From Ctenosaura bakeri (taxonomy: Eukaryota > Chordata > Lepidosauria > Squamata > Iguanidae), in NCBI GenBank assembly GCA_948474755.1, contig CAOLHI010002127.1, forward strand, positions 186,001 through 250,000: a DNA stretch of 64,000 nt. The letters run 5' to 3'. How positions within the stretch are numbered: position 1 is the stretch's first letter; the number at the start of each line of letters is the position of its first letter. The translations under genes and the position numbers were made by a program. Below, in pieces: positions 24,279-34,333 of this stretch. The notes below the pieces were generated by a model that was not told the DNA's origin, made no database searches, and was given only the letters and a program-made list of their open reading frames with translations.

Positions 24279-24590
24279 ATCATTCTCACCCTGGTGTTTA
24301 GGATCTTAATATATATTCCTTCTTTCCTAACTCTGGATGGCTGTGATTCCAATACACTTTCAGTGCAGTTCCAGCTAGAACATCTAATGGCGTTGTCTGC
24401 TTTGCTGGAGCTACAACATGGCCACCACTTGTTACCTTGGCTCAGGATCCCATTTCTTTTTCCTTTCTTTGTATTGACGCCTGGTCAAGAGCTTAGGCTA
24501 GTTCAGACATTTTCCAACCCAAGTGAGCATCTGCACTTGGAGTAAAGAGAAATATGGATCAAGATCCTATACACAAGGGTGAGAATCATG
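24279..24590. mobile_element. DNA element with about 40-bp inverted ends
   Basis: Left arm 24279-24318 (ATTCTCACCCTGGTGTTTAG-GATCTT) matches the complement of 24550-24590 (AAGATCCTATACACAAGGGT-GAGAAT) with few changes. There is no coding capacity. Target duplication and superfamily are not resolved. Confidence 0.6.
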
Positions 24591-24695
24591 ACCAAGAAAG
24601 TCCATTTGTTGGCTGGTAAAGCTGCAGGGATTGTCTGGATGTCCACATTATATGAGATAACAGCTCCACTTGTGGCATAGTACAGACAATTACTG

Positions 24696-25121
24696 AGATC
24701 CAATGTGATGTAGTGATTTGAATATTGTATTACAATACTGGGGAGCAGGGTTCAGATCCCAACTTAGCCATGGAAACCAGTGGATGACCTTAGGAAAATC
24801 ACACTCTTGCAGCCTCAGAGGAAGGCAAGGACAAAGTCCTTCTGAACAAATTCTGCCAAGAAAACCCCGTGATAGGTTTGCCTTTGTTGTTGTGTGTGTT
24901 CAAGTCATTTTTGACTTATGACCCTGAAGTAAACTCATCATGGAGTTTTCTAGGGCTGAGAGTATGTGACATGCCCAAGGTCACCCAGTAAGTTTCCATG
25001 GCCAAATGGGGAATCAAACCCTGGTCTCCAGGGTTGTAGTCCATCACTCAAACTGCTACACAATGCTGGTTTGCCTTAGAGTCACTATAAGTCAGAAATG
25101 ACTTGAAGACACATAATAACA
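24696..25121 (+). mobile_element. tRNA-derived SINE interrupted by a second SINE
   Basis: Plus-strand copy starting ATGTGATGTAGTGATTTGAA and ending CAGAAATGACTTGAAGACAC plus an (ATAAC) tail. The 10-bp repeat ACAATTACTG flanks the whole (24686-24695 and 25122-25131). A minus-strand SINE sits inside at 24885-25067. Confidence 0.9.
24885..25067 (-). mobile_element. tRNA-derived SINE nested in another SINE
   Basis: Same family as its host but inverted. The 10-bp repeat GGTTTGCCTT flanks it (24875-24884 and 25068-25077), and it splits the host SINE in its 3' part. Confidence 0.9.
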
Positions 25122-25599
25122 ACAATTACTGTGGACTTTGTTTTGAAATTGATGTGACCATGCATGTGCAAGCCACACCAGCAATGTGCTTAATCCTGTA
25201 AACCAGGAGTGGACAAAAATGGAGCGTGGCCCACCAGAGCTTCCACTGTGGCCCCCGACATCTTTCATGCTGGGGAAAAGATGGGATAACAATGGCCAAT
25301 CATGACCTCAGGAGCCTTTGGTAGACACAGCTGGTCAAAACCTACTGCATCAAGAACCAGCTTCCACTCCTGGGCTTCTTTTTTTGTCTCCAAATTCCAT
25401 TTTTTCCTATTCAAAGGCTAGTGGTTCTGATTCAGCATGGTTCTTCTAATGCTTTTAAGATTGCACCATCAGTAAAATTAATATTGCTTAGTTTTGTGCT
25501 TGTTTCACCAGATATCACTTCTTATCTGTTAAGTGTAAGCAGTATTGGATAGGCTCTCCCAAGCACCTTAGAATCTGCAAATGTCTCTGCAGTTTGGTA

Positions 25600-25910
25600 G
25601 GAAATCAAGAACAAATCAACTCAAATGTAAAAAGAAGAGCCAGCAAAATTAATCGCCCAGTGTGGAGTTTATACTTGAATATCTCATGTCAAGCAAGGTT
25701 TAAAGCAGCACGCCTTTAGCACTCGCATCAGGAAGACGAAAATGCTGACTCCATGCACCCATACGTAGGCCGAACATGGCTTAATTTATTTCCCATCGTA
25801 ACTTGTTTCCCTTTAGCTTTTTGTTCTGACAGCAGTAGCAACAGCAGCAGAAATTCCAAACGACACCTAGGCTGTCAAAATTTGAACTTCAGCCTGCTAA
25901 AATAATAGTA
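25600..25910. promoter_or_regulatory. Candidate conserved intronic stretch
   Basis: Repeat-free, with retained CpGs (AATTAATCGCCCAG, CAGCACGCCTTTAGCACTCGC, CCATACGTAGGCCGAACATGG) in an AT-rich setting. This looks more constrained than neighbouring intron, but the call is inference without alignment. Confidence 0.25.
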
Positions 25911-26059
25911 AAAGTGTGTTGTGTGTTTGTGGGGGAGGGGGGGAACTGTTGCAATAAAAACAACACTTTAAAATGTCACTTCACAAATATCTACTTCTTG
26001 TTACAGAAAATGAGAGGGGTTTAGATGGGATTGAAAAGAGACAAATCCTCAGTTCTTTG

Positions 26060-26505
26060 AACATATCTACACAACAGATTTAGGTGGGCTGTTTGTAGTT
26101 TAACTATCTCAGCACCCTCTCCCAAGAGTCCTGGGAAAGGTACGTTGATAACAATGCCGATCATTATTTCTACCCCTCCCCTTACAAACTTGCAGCTCCA
26201 AGGATTGCCTAGAGAGAAGAAATGACAAAGTCAGTTGGTCTGTGGCAGGAGTATGAACCGCATCGCACTCCACAGGTTTTTTGACTGTATCTCCCACCAT
26301 TCCTTGCCATTGGCTATGTTGGCTAGGGCTGCTGGGTGTTGCAGTTTAGTGTCATCCTTAGCCTGGGGTAGTATTACCCAGTCTCCTGGACATTTTGAAT
26401 TACAATCCCCATCACCCTAACCTCTGGCTATAATAGTTGAGACTCATGGGTGTTGTAGTTAATAATGTCTGAAAAACACTATGTTGGAGAAAGCTGCTCT
26501 GCAAA
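26060..26505. mobile_element. Decayed fold-back DNA elements
   Basis: Pieces resembling lizard palindromic elements are present: TCTCCCACCATTCCTTGCCA-TTGGC, GCTGGGTGTTGCAGTTTAG, ACAATCCCCATCACCC and CATGGGTGTTGTAGTTAA. Boundaries are unclear and at least two elements may be fused. Confidence 0.4.
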
Positions 26506-26534
26506 TGTAATTTTGCCCTCAAACTATTTGATTA

Positions 26535-26917
26535 CAGTCAGCTCTCCACTTCCATAGGGGTTAGAAGCACAAGGTCCCTGTGAAAGTGGAAAAACTGCAA
26601 GAAAAAAAAGAAAATAATGAACGCTAATTTTATTTTTTCCTGAGAACACTTCTGTAGGAGTCTCTAGGTGCTTCAGTGTGATTTTATAGTCTACTTCTAG
26701 TGGAACTGGGTCATAGAGTCACACCGGGAGAGGCAGCAATGCCTAGAGAAGGCAGAAGTGGACCACAGTATCACACTGGAGGATCTAGAGATTTTCTAGA
26801 TAGAATACGTTTTTTCCTTGGTAGGGGCAAATACACAAAGATTTTTTTAAAATAAACAAATAACCACAAATAATCAAATCTGTGAATGCTGAACCTGTGA
26901 AAATGAATGGTCAAATG
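26535..26917. mobile_element. Tc1/mariner (Tigger-like) MITE
   Basis: The ends CAGTCAGCTCTCCACTTCC and the complement of GAAAATGAATGGTCAAATG form decayed inverted repeats flanked by TA. Internal blocks AGGAGTCTCTAGGTGC and GAGATTTTCTAGA recur in the element at 46402-46760. Confidence 0.6.
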
Positions 26918-27173
26918 TAACTGGCTTTCTTTTCAAAAAGTATTTGTTGAAAAAGGAATATAAAACCACTCCAGAGGTGTTTGCTTCCAGCCAGAAGCAC
27001 TCAAGACTTTGACGGTTTGCGTTTAATGGTCGTATTCTTCTAAGCACTGCTGTTAAGAAATATAACACACTGGATTCCCTGGGGAATAGGCATGACCCTT
27101 AATCTGGTTTAAGTCTGAAGTATAAAAATGCCCTCTGGTCCCGAGGTATTTTCTGAAGACAGAGAGCGGGACA
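26918..27173. other. Short intron stretch, nothing recognised
   Basis: No repeat was recognised. Confidence 0.4.
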
Positions 27174-27300
27174 ACACTTGTTGAAGCTAAGCTGGTCTGG
27201 CCTGGTTAGTACCTAGATAGGAAACTGTCTGAGGACACTGTGTATGCTACCTTGATTTCCAGCATGGAAGATATGTGGGATATATGTGCAATAAATAAGA
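27174..27300 (+). mobile_element. 5S-rRNA-derived SINE, 5'-truncated
   Basis: GAAGCTAAGCTGGTCTGGCC then TGGTTAGTACCTAGATAGGA is the 5S internal region. It continues into the SINE body and the tail GGGATATATGTGCAATAAAT. It ends about 150 bases before the PCDH19 splice acceptor. Confidence 0.8.
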
Positions 27301-27420
27301 AATTGCTGCAGGATTTTGTAGTTTCATTTGGCAACAGGCCTTGGAACTGAGACTCAGCAAGTAAATTTTTTGGACTGGGTGCAACAACTCATGATATCAT
27401 AAGCCCTTTTTTCCCCCTTT

Positions 27421-27447
27421 CCTTTTTGTTTGATCTTCTCTCCATAG
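27421..27447 (+). promoter_or_regulatory. PCDH19: Splice acceptor of the PCDH19 last exon
   Basis: A pyrimidine-rich run (CCTTTTTGTTTGATCTTCTC) ends in TCCATAG, immediately before the first PCDH19 codons. The T/C-rich tract extends further left to about 27407. The reading frame upstream stays open by chance for seven codons, but the intron/exon edge is set by the AG and by where protocadherin similarity begins. Confidence 0.9.
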
Positions 27448-28037
27448 ATCAAAGTGAAGGATTTCATTGCCGTGAAGAGTGTCGGATCCTTGGCCATTCT
27501 GATCGCTGCTGGATGCCCCGGAATGCTGCCCCCAGCCGAGCAAAATCCCCCGAACATGGAAGAAATGTCATGTCCCTTTCTATAGAAGCTACCACTATGG
27601 ACACAGAGCTTTACGAAGACTGTAGCACAAAGAGAACTTTTGCAACATTTGGCAAAGATGGGAGTGAGCCTGTCTCTGAGGAGCGGGGCCCTGTCAACGT
27701 GAAAGGTAAAAGAACAGCGGATCTCCCCCTCTGTAGCCCCAAAGTGAATGGCGCAGTCCGGGAGGCAGGGAACGGCTGTGAAGCTGTCAGCCCCATCATG
27801 TCACCTGTCCACTTGAAGAGCCCCTTGTCTAGCAAATCAGTGTCCTACAACAAAACGCACTGCTCGGCAAACCGTGACCTGGAATCGTTTGTAAACAATG
27901 GCCCTTCTCGGCCCATGGAGGCAGAGCCGAGAGGTGCAGACAGTGAAAATATAATGCATGAGATTAACCCTCTTCTGCAAGAATGTAGAGAGAAAGACTC
28001 ACCGGGCGTGAAGAGGCTAAAAGACATAGTACTCTAA
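27448..28037 (+). CDS. PCDH19: PCDH19 terminal coding exon (protocadherin-19 C-terminal cytoplasmic tail)
   Basis: This exon encodes about 196 residues of the intracellular tail of protocadherin-19, a homophilic delta-2 cadherin of neuronal plasma membranes. It opens directly after TCCATAG. The first two exon bases complete a codon begun in the previous exon (phase 1), giving [12 protein letters not shown]. Visible marks are GHSDRCWMP (27492-27518), a conserved delta-protocadherin cytoplasmic motif (I believe CM2); FATFGK (27639-27656), which fits the WIRS consensus for binding the WAVE complex; [16 protein letters not shown]; and the end [12 protein letters not shown] followed by TAA at 28035-28037. 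From memory this closely follows the last exon of mammalian PCDH19, including the entry phase, with a divergent middle around [16 protein letters not shown]. The frame is intact, so there is no sign of a pseudogene. Ectodomain, transmembrane segment and earlier exons lie upstream of the window. Confidence 0.96.
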
Positions 28038-29067
28038 ACCACACCGGAGAGAAGGGGAAGCGGGGTGGGGCAGTACAGGGCATATGTATTGTTTTTAACA
28101 GCTTACTGATGGTTCACCAATTTGCTGTATTTAAAAGCTTTCCCTAAATGTATTGTTTATAAAATGAAGCTATGGTTCATGTGACAATCCCACTTGGTTC
28201 AACAGGGGGCAGGGGTGTTTGTCAAAGCAAAACTAGCACCATTTTTGTTTTCAATTTTCCTGTGGCGGGGTGGTGGAATGGTGGTAGTTGGTGGATGGAA
28301 GTATTACTGACAAAGTATTTTGAATTTATATATTTTTATAGCTCAAAGTCTCTAATGTGAAATTCCATTCTATATGAAGAATTGAGTCTAAAAACATAAT
28401 ACTTCAAAAAAAACCACCAAATACCCCTGTTTCAGGTAATCTTGACTTATTTTTTTTAACTTGCCCCTAATTAAATCATTGCAAGGGGGGGCATTTCTCA
28501 TGGCACAAGAACAAACTAGGACTTTCCAATTTTGGTCTTAGAGCTCCATGGAGCTGTGGATCATGGCCTGTGAGTTTTCTCACTCACTTCACACCCAGAA
28601 TCTAATTTCTATTTTTAGGATGTTGGTTTTTTGCAATGAACCGCCCCTGCCTTTAGCGTCCTTTTGCTGCCACTTGCTTCTCTGTACTATTATTGTGTTT
28701 GGTATTGCAAATTCCTGTATGTCTAGTGATGGAAAAGGCTTTGAAGTTTATTGGTTCCTTTTTGGGTGGTGGTTTTCTACAAACAAACAAAAAAATTGTC
28801 AAACTCGGGGAAACTGCAAAATTCAGAGTGAGTGTTGTCACCGCTTGTCATTTTGCCAAATGTTTCTCTTTCTTTCTCCACCACTGTGCAATGTTTCTTT
28901 CCCGGGTCATTTAGGGGTTATTCTAGCATCTCATTTACAATTGTTAGATACACATGTTGAAATTTTTATGAAACCATTTCTTCCCCTCCCCCCCCCCGGT
29001 CTTTTCCTTGCAGTCTCAAGAAAATATGAAGCATATTTTCTCCGAAACTAACATATTGATTTTCAGG

Positions 29068-29073
29068 AATAAA
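29068..29073 (+). terminator. PCDH19: Proximal polyadenylation signal AATAAA
   Basis: AATAAA lies about 1.03 kb after the PCDH19 stop codon. Downstream there is T-rich sequence (GAATTTTTTTTAACCTGTG). It could end a short PCDH19 transcript. Confidence 0.45.
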
Positions 29074-29319
29074 TCTTTCCTGAATTTTTTTTAACCTGTG
29101 AAGGAAACAGAACAAGATAATGATTGTTCTCAGTTTAATGTATGCTCCATGCCACACCTGTGCAAGCATTCCATACTTAAACATTTCTGCCATGTTTAAA
29201 TACATTTGCCCTATCTATTGTCCTACCTGTGTGTAAAATTGCCATGCCAGTGATAATTGATTTAGATAGTTAAGACCATTGGCATCTTACTGCTGCGTGG
29301 CAGTCCGCTAGGGATAGGA

Positions 29320-29435
29320 CTGAGTGGCTTTCGATATGTTCTGAGATGGCATCTCCCATGATCTCTCATTATTGGCTATGCTGGCCAGGATGTATACAGT
29401 TCCACAAAGTCTGGAGAGCTCCTCCAGGTAAGTGC
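29320..29435. mobile_element. Decayed fold-back DNA element in the 3' UTR
   Basis: ATCTCCCATGATCTCTCATT followed by TTGGCTATGCTGGCCAGGAT resembles the centre of hAT-like palindromic elements. Edges are uncertain. Confidence 0.35.
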
Positions 29436-29592
29436 AGCTACATGTGAAAACATGGAATGTTTGCATAGGCTCACATCGAACATAAGTTAGGGCCCTGGTG
29501 TTACAGGCTAGTCTTTTCCTTAGAGGCATTGTTCTGCAATTCACTTTTCCTCACTGGGCACACTTCAAATTTACCTCTTGCTCAGCATAGTT

Positions 29593-29725
29593 TATGCCAG
29601 TGATTCCCAAACTTTGGTCCTCCAGATATTTTGGACTTCAGCTCCCAGAAGCCCTAGCTAACAGTCAGGAATTCTGGGAGATGAAATCCAAAACATCTGG
29701 AGGACCAAAGTTTGGGAGCTGTTGG
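29593..29725. mobile_element. Fold-back hAT-like MITE
   Basis: Palindromic arms CAGTGATTCCCAAACTTTGG / CCAAAGTTTGGGAGC with TCCTCCAGATATTTTGGACT and its complement inside. The terminal CAGTG and the two 8-bp flanks (GTTTATGC, GCCTTTGC; five of eight bases equal) fit hAT loosely. Confidence 0.75.
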
Positions 29726-29730
29726 CCTTT

Positions 29731-29852
29731 GCCAAAGGTGGGCAACTGTGACTCCCCAGGTGTTGCTGGACTATAGTTTCCACCAGGCCTAGTCAGTGTT
29801 GCAAAGGTGAAGGGTGCTAGGACTTGCAGTCCAACAGCATCTGGTTGCCCAA
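29731..29852. mobile_element. Fold-back hAT-like MITE (second type)
   Basis: Arms AGGTGGGCAACTGTG and the complement ending GGTTGCCCAACCC enclose TGTTGCTGGACTATAG and GACTTGCAGTCCAACA. It directly follows the element at 29593-29725. Confidence 0.65.
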
Positions 29853-31101
29853 CCCTAGGGTATACTCATGGCGAATGAGTTGTCTGAATTGTTTTTATCC
29901 CAAACGTATGGAAGCTTTGCAGGGGCAGCTGAAATGATGACCTTTCTTCAGGACTATGCCCAAGTTTTCTAAACTTCTAATACATAAAATATGTTTCCCC
30001 CCACCACCACCACTCCCTTCTTACCAGGTGAAACTGGACTAACACTTTTACCTTTAGGCACCAAAGGCTAACTTTTAAAGCCTGTAAATGAAAGAAAAAA
30101 AGTTTGCAACCAATATTAATTAACATTAATAGGATCCATTCCCCCAGGCATTCCTCCTGATTGAAAGGCAGGAAGTGCAGATCAATAATTTTTGTAAAAA
30201 CCCAACACCAGATCTCTTTGGAGGGAAAAGGTTTAATCTCTTATTGGCAGTGAGTGCATGACACCATCACAGCTACTGAAAAGACATGGTATGAATATCA
30301 TCCCCTAGCAGAATCTAAGTGGGAGAAAGTTGAAGGAAACCAGAACAGGCAACCATGCAGAAATGCAGTGGGTCAGCCTCTTCCATGGGTGGGTATTACT
30401 ATGACATACATTGCTGAGGTACAGTGAAGAGGCTGACCACATCTCTGTTTCCTAAATTTTTCGGACAACTCATTTCTTATGTGCCAGGCTGAGAGCAGGT
30501 GAAAGAAAGCAGCTGTACCAAAACAAAGCATATGTGATTATCTCCAGAGATGACTGGAAATCATATTGCTGCCTGAAGGGCAAAATGGTACCCCTCCGAT
30601 TCCATGTATAGAAACTGAACTGAATCTTTCTTGTAGGCAGGTGATGAAAAAGTGAGGGTAGCAGGCAGCCTGTGGCACATTGTGGGCCATGGGGCATGCA
30701 CAGCTGTTTTCCAGCCCATTGCTGTCTGAGGCAGCTGCCTCCTTATGCCTAATGGTACAGTGGACCTTCATTCCCTATTAAGACTGAGTGAGAAAGTATG
30801 AGTAGGCTTGCTAGATTTCTGTGTATTTATACATGCTTATAACATGGATTTTCAAATATTGGCATTTAATTCTCTGGTTGTTTCCCCATGCACACTAAAG
30901 GGAATGAAAGTAAGCCATAGAAAATATATGTTAAAGAAGAGACAGACTGGCCAAGCAATTCTGTATATGTCTGCTCAGAAGTAAGACCCATTATTTTCAG
31001 TGGGAGTTTTCCCCATAATAAGTGTGTTGTTGGCTTGCAGCCTAAATGCAACAGTGCGTACTGACTAAGACAATGTGTCTTTTCTTTGAAGCAAACAAGT
31101 C
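29853..31101. other. 3' UTR stretch, nothing recognised
   Basis: AT-rich, with no repeat family seen. Confidence 0.4.
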
Positions 31102-31104
31102 AAT

Positions 31105-31275
31105 GGCCATTTCCACAATAGACTGTTATAGTGCTATTATTCCACTTTCAACATCCTATGGAATCCTGGGATTTGCAGGATTCCATAGGATGGAATCTAT
31201 ACTGCAAACCTCAGGATTCCATCAGATGTTGAAAGTGGAATAATAGCACTAAAACAGTCTAGTGAGGAAATGGTC
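31105..31275. mobile_element. Fold-back MITE (GGCCATTTC ends), copy 4, in the 3' UTR
   Basis: 171 bp with arms GGCCATTTCCACAATAGACT and the complement ending GGAAATGGTC. AAT flanks both sides (31102-31104 and 31276-31278). The loop carries an extra partial copy of the GGATTCCATAGGATGGAATC palindrome. Confidence 0.88.
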
Positions 31276-31278
31276 AAT

Positions 31279-32764
31279 GACTCTTGATCTTATTTCAATA
31301 ACTAGTTATGTAGTTTGACCAAGTGTCTGCAGGATTAAAATGCCTTACTGTGATTGATTAGAAAGGATGATTATATCATCTGTTCCCGCTGCCCACCTCT
31401 AGGCTCCCCTGCCCTCTCTGAGCTTAATTGCAATCTTCATAGTACTTTGGGGAGAGGAATGGTTTCTCCCAGGAGCTCGGTCACTTTTTGAATGCAAGGT
31501 ATTTGAGGGTGATTTGGCCTAGAATGGCCAATTAGGATTCATTAGTTTTTCCCAAAGACCTGCATCCAGTTGAGATGAAAACCAATTCAATGAGATGGAT
31601 CAATATCGCTGCAGGCAGTTTTGGACTCTTCTTGGGGAGTTATGGGGACAGTCATGACAGTCAGTGCCCACCCTTGAAAATTTATGCCCACACTAATACA
31701 TGTAATTATTGCCTATTTCTTATGGCTCGAGTGTGTGCAGGTGTGAAATTTGTTACCACAGGGATGAAATGATATACTCCCCACCTCTATAAGAAACATT
31801 TTGTTAAAAAAGGAAGGATAAGTCTTTTATTGAATCAAATAGAATCTTGTTTTGTTCCTCACTGGAGATTTTTCAGAGAGGGCTGGGAACACAAGATTTG
31901 GCTATTGTTCTTGCTGTGAACTCCTGCATTTGAGAGTATTTTTTGCCCTAGAACATACTTCTAAGAGCGCAGAGATCAGTGGGAAAGGAAATATATTGCT
32001 GTTTCAACACTTGTACTGCCAATCAACAGAAAATAATGGTTTCTAGAGAAATAATCTTCCTGGCTCTAACCTATCTTGATAAAAAAAAATTAGTCACTTT
32101 TGATTTATATAAATTAAAAAAAATGGCTACAGGAAAAACAACCTCCAATCTTTATCATCCTGAAAATCAAATAAGCTGGAGTAATTTCTTTTCTTTAGAA
32201 AAAAAACAAAACGATAGAGAAATGGATAGGGCTTGGTGTTCTGCTTTTCCATGCAGTTCTCTAATTTATAGACTGTCAACGTGTTTTATTTGCCCAGTAA
32301 TTTGAATCCTTGTGTTTGTTAAAAAGAAATTTGCAATGAGATCACACCCACTTCTAATTGATATAGCTTATTAGCTTTTAGAGACACAACCCTTTGGGAG
32401 GTCCAGTTCATGAAACTGCTGGTGCAAAGAAGTGGGGAAAAGACATTTGTGACAGGCATCCTGTGTGGCTGAAGAGTAAATATGAATGGAGGCAAGCTCG
32501 CAGCCGTGTATTAGGAAGAACAGGAAGACTAGATCATTGGCTTGTTTCAAGAAGCAGGAGAATCAGAGTAGCAATCTGCAACTATATAGAAGGCAGCCAT
32601 CAAGGAACTGGCTTTGCTTGATTAGCTGATTTCTAAGATTCTGGCTTGTGTTAATTACCTAGCCTGAACTTTCTGCAGTCCATTATGTTCAACTGACTAC
32701 ATAGCCCTTATCACATTGTAGCTTTTTAAGCAAAGATACTGCAGTTGATCCTTCTGATTCTGGA
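31279..32764. other. 3' UTR stretch, low in repeats
   Basis: A-rich and AT-rich DNA without recognised repeats, especially 31820-32380. It may be constrained UTR, but nothing in it can be named. Confidence 0.35.
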
Positions 32765-32765
32765 G

Positions 32766-32883
32766 TGGGGAATCTTTGGCCCTTTGAATGTTTTGCTTTA
32801 CATCTCCTATTTATCCCTATAAGGCATTGCCTCTGGTTTAGGATTGTAGACCAAAAATATCTGGAAGATCAAAGGTTCCCTTC
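32766..32883. mobile_element. Decayed fold-back hAT-like MITE
   Basis: GGGGAATCTTTGGCCCTTTG on the left and GGAAGATCAAAGGTTCCC on the right are approximate inverted ends of the family at 29593. Confidence 0.45.
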
Positions 32884-32934
32884 CTGTGCTACAACTAGTA
32901 CTGACCCATTCTATACTTCATTAGACAGCAGTGG

Positions 32935-32965
32935 TCTGTGTGTGTGTGCGCGCACATGCGCATGT
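32935..32965. repeat. GT/GC alternating tract
   Basis: GTGTGTGTGTGCGCGCACATGC: alternating purine-pyrimidine DNA that can adopt the Z form. Confidence 0.7.
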
Positions 32966-33204
32966 ATCATCTACAATACTGCATCAAAACTGTAGTAAAT
33001 TTCCTGCTGCTCAGATGAAAAGCCAATATGGATCAACATCTGTTGCCTTCCTCGCTAACATCTCCCATGGCCAAAACCCTTGCAACTTTTCACATGGTTC
33101 ACACATTTTTCTAACACTGTGTATGGACTGGAAGTTAAAACAAAAGTGAGAGGAATGAAGGTTGAGTCATTGTAGACAAACAGGCTGAGTACATGGAATG
33201 CTGG

Positions 33205-33365
33205 ATGCTGCCTTACTTTTTGGTTATCTGTTTGTCCATCTAGGCTAGTAATCCCTGCTCTGATGGCCTTCCACTCTCCAGGACCTCAGGCCAGTGCATG
33301 TATTTTTTGTTCCCTACTAGCAGATCCTTTGAACTAGAGATGCCAGTGACTGAATCCAGACTCTT
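33205..33365 (-). mobile_element. tRNA-Ala-like SINE, decayed
   Basis: Plus strand GCTGCCTTACTTTTTGG, TGTCCATCTAGGCTAGTA, CTCTCCAGGACCTCAGGC and GAGATGCCAGTGACTGAATC follow the order of the complement of this SINE. Confidence 0.55.
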
Positions 33366-33907
33366 TTGTGGTTTCCCACATTGGTTCTTCCAGTTGACAT
33401 TTATGATGGTTAAAACCTCACAATTCAGGAGGGAGACAAAAATAGATCAATGCTCTGCCAGCTACGGGTAAGAGCTCCCCTGGCCAGGGGAGACTGCATG
33501 TTAGAAGGAGATTTATGTGAAGAAGTTTCCTCCGTGTTAAAATGTCATTTCTTAAAAGCTATTTTATTTTCTTCTTGTTTAAGGGTAATATCAATGAATT
33601 ATACTGGCCTTGATTCAACTTTCTGCAGACCTTGGCTGTGTGTGCACAATGGCCTGTGTCTGAAAATGGTTGACACGTTTGCCTCTGAAAATACCAAGAA
33701 CATGCTGGGAAGGGAAAATGAATGAGAGGCTATTTTTGGTTTGTTTGGGTGTGCACAAATAATGGGTGCCACTGAACAGTACTTGTTTGTGATCACACAC
33801 ATCAGTATAGTGCAGTGCCAAAGATCATGCATGCATGCATTCTCATACCCTGATATTGGTACATGTAGAGGGCTCAGGTATACACAAAAATAGGAAGCAG
33901 ATTTATA

Positions 33908-34060
33908 TTGAGACCATTGGCCATTTAGCTCTGTCCATCAACTAGCTGTAGCTCTTCCACATTTTGAACAGAACTCCTTCAGCCATATCTGGAAAGTCTG
34001 AGGATTGAATTTGGTGCCTCTTTCACACAAAGCATCTGCTCTGCCATGGGAACTCTTCAC
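33908..34060 (-). mobile_element. tRNA-Ala-like SINE, decayed
   Basis: ACCATTGGCCATTTAGCTCT at the left, then GAGGATTGAATTTGGTGCC (box B complement) and AAAGCATCTGCTCTGCCATG (box A region complement). Confidence 0.5.
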
Positions 34061-34189
34061 TAGCACAGATTTCTTCATTTCATTTGGAGGGTACAGATTT
34101 GTAGGTGAATTCTTTTTAAATGTTTGGACTAGGTGCTGCATGCCAGATTATGGTGCCTACGTTCACTAGAGAACACATAAAGCCATAGA

Positions 34190-34333
34190 TCAGGGCAAGC
34201 AACCGTCATCCTCCCAAGGTTGTTGGACTGCACTTCCTACCAGTCCTAGCAACCATAGCCAATATGTTGATGAGAGGTTGTGGGAATTGCATCCCAATAG
34301 CATCTGGAAGGCCACAAATTGCTCACCCCAGTT
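34190..34333. mobile_element. Fold-back hAT-like MITE, decayed
   Basis: Ends CAGGGCAAGCAAC and the complement of TTGCTCACCCCAG. Internal GTTGTTGGACTGCACTTCC and GGGAATTGCATCCCAATAGC are inverted relatives. Confidence 0.6.

Larger units (their letters stand above)
1..27447 (+). other. PCDH19: PCDH19 last intron (incomplete at its 5' side)
   Basis: No upstream PCDH19 exon was recognised. I looked for coding DNA matching the residues that precede the DQ-EGFHC junction in vertebrate PCDH19 (an acidic stretch of the form HEESDQTDSEHD) and saw none on the plus strand. The whole left part is therefore read as intron, at least 27.4 kb long. It carries many repeats, listed separately, and several repeat-free stretches. 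Confidence 0.75.
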
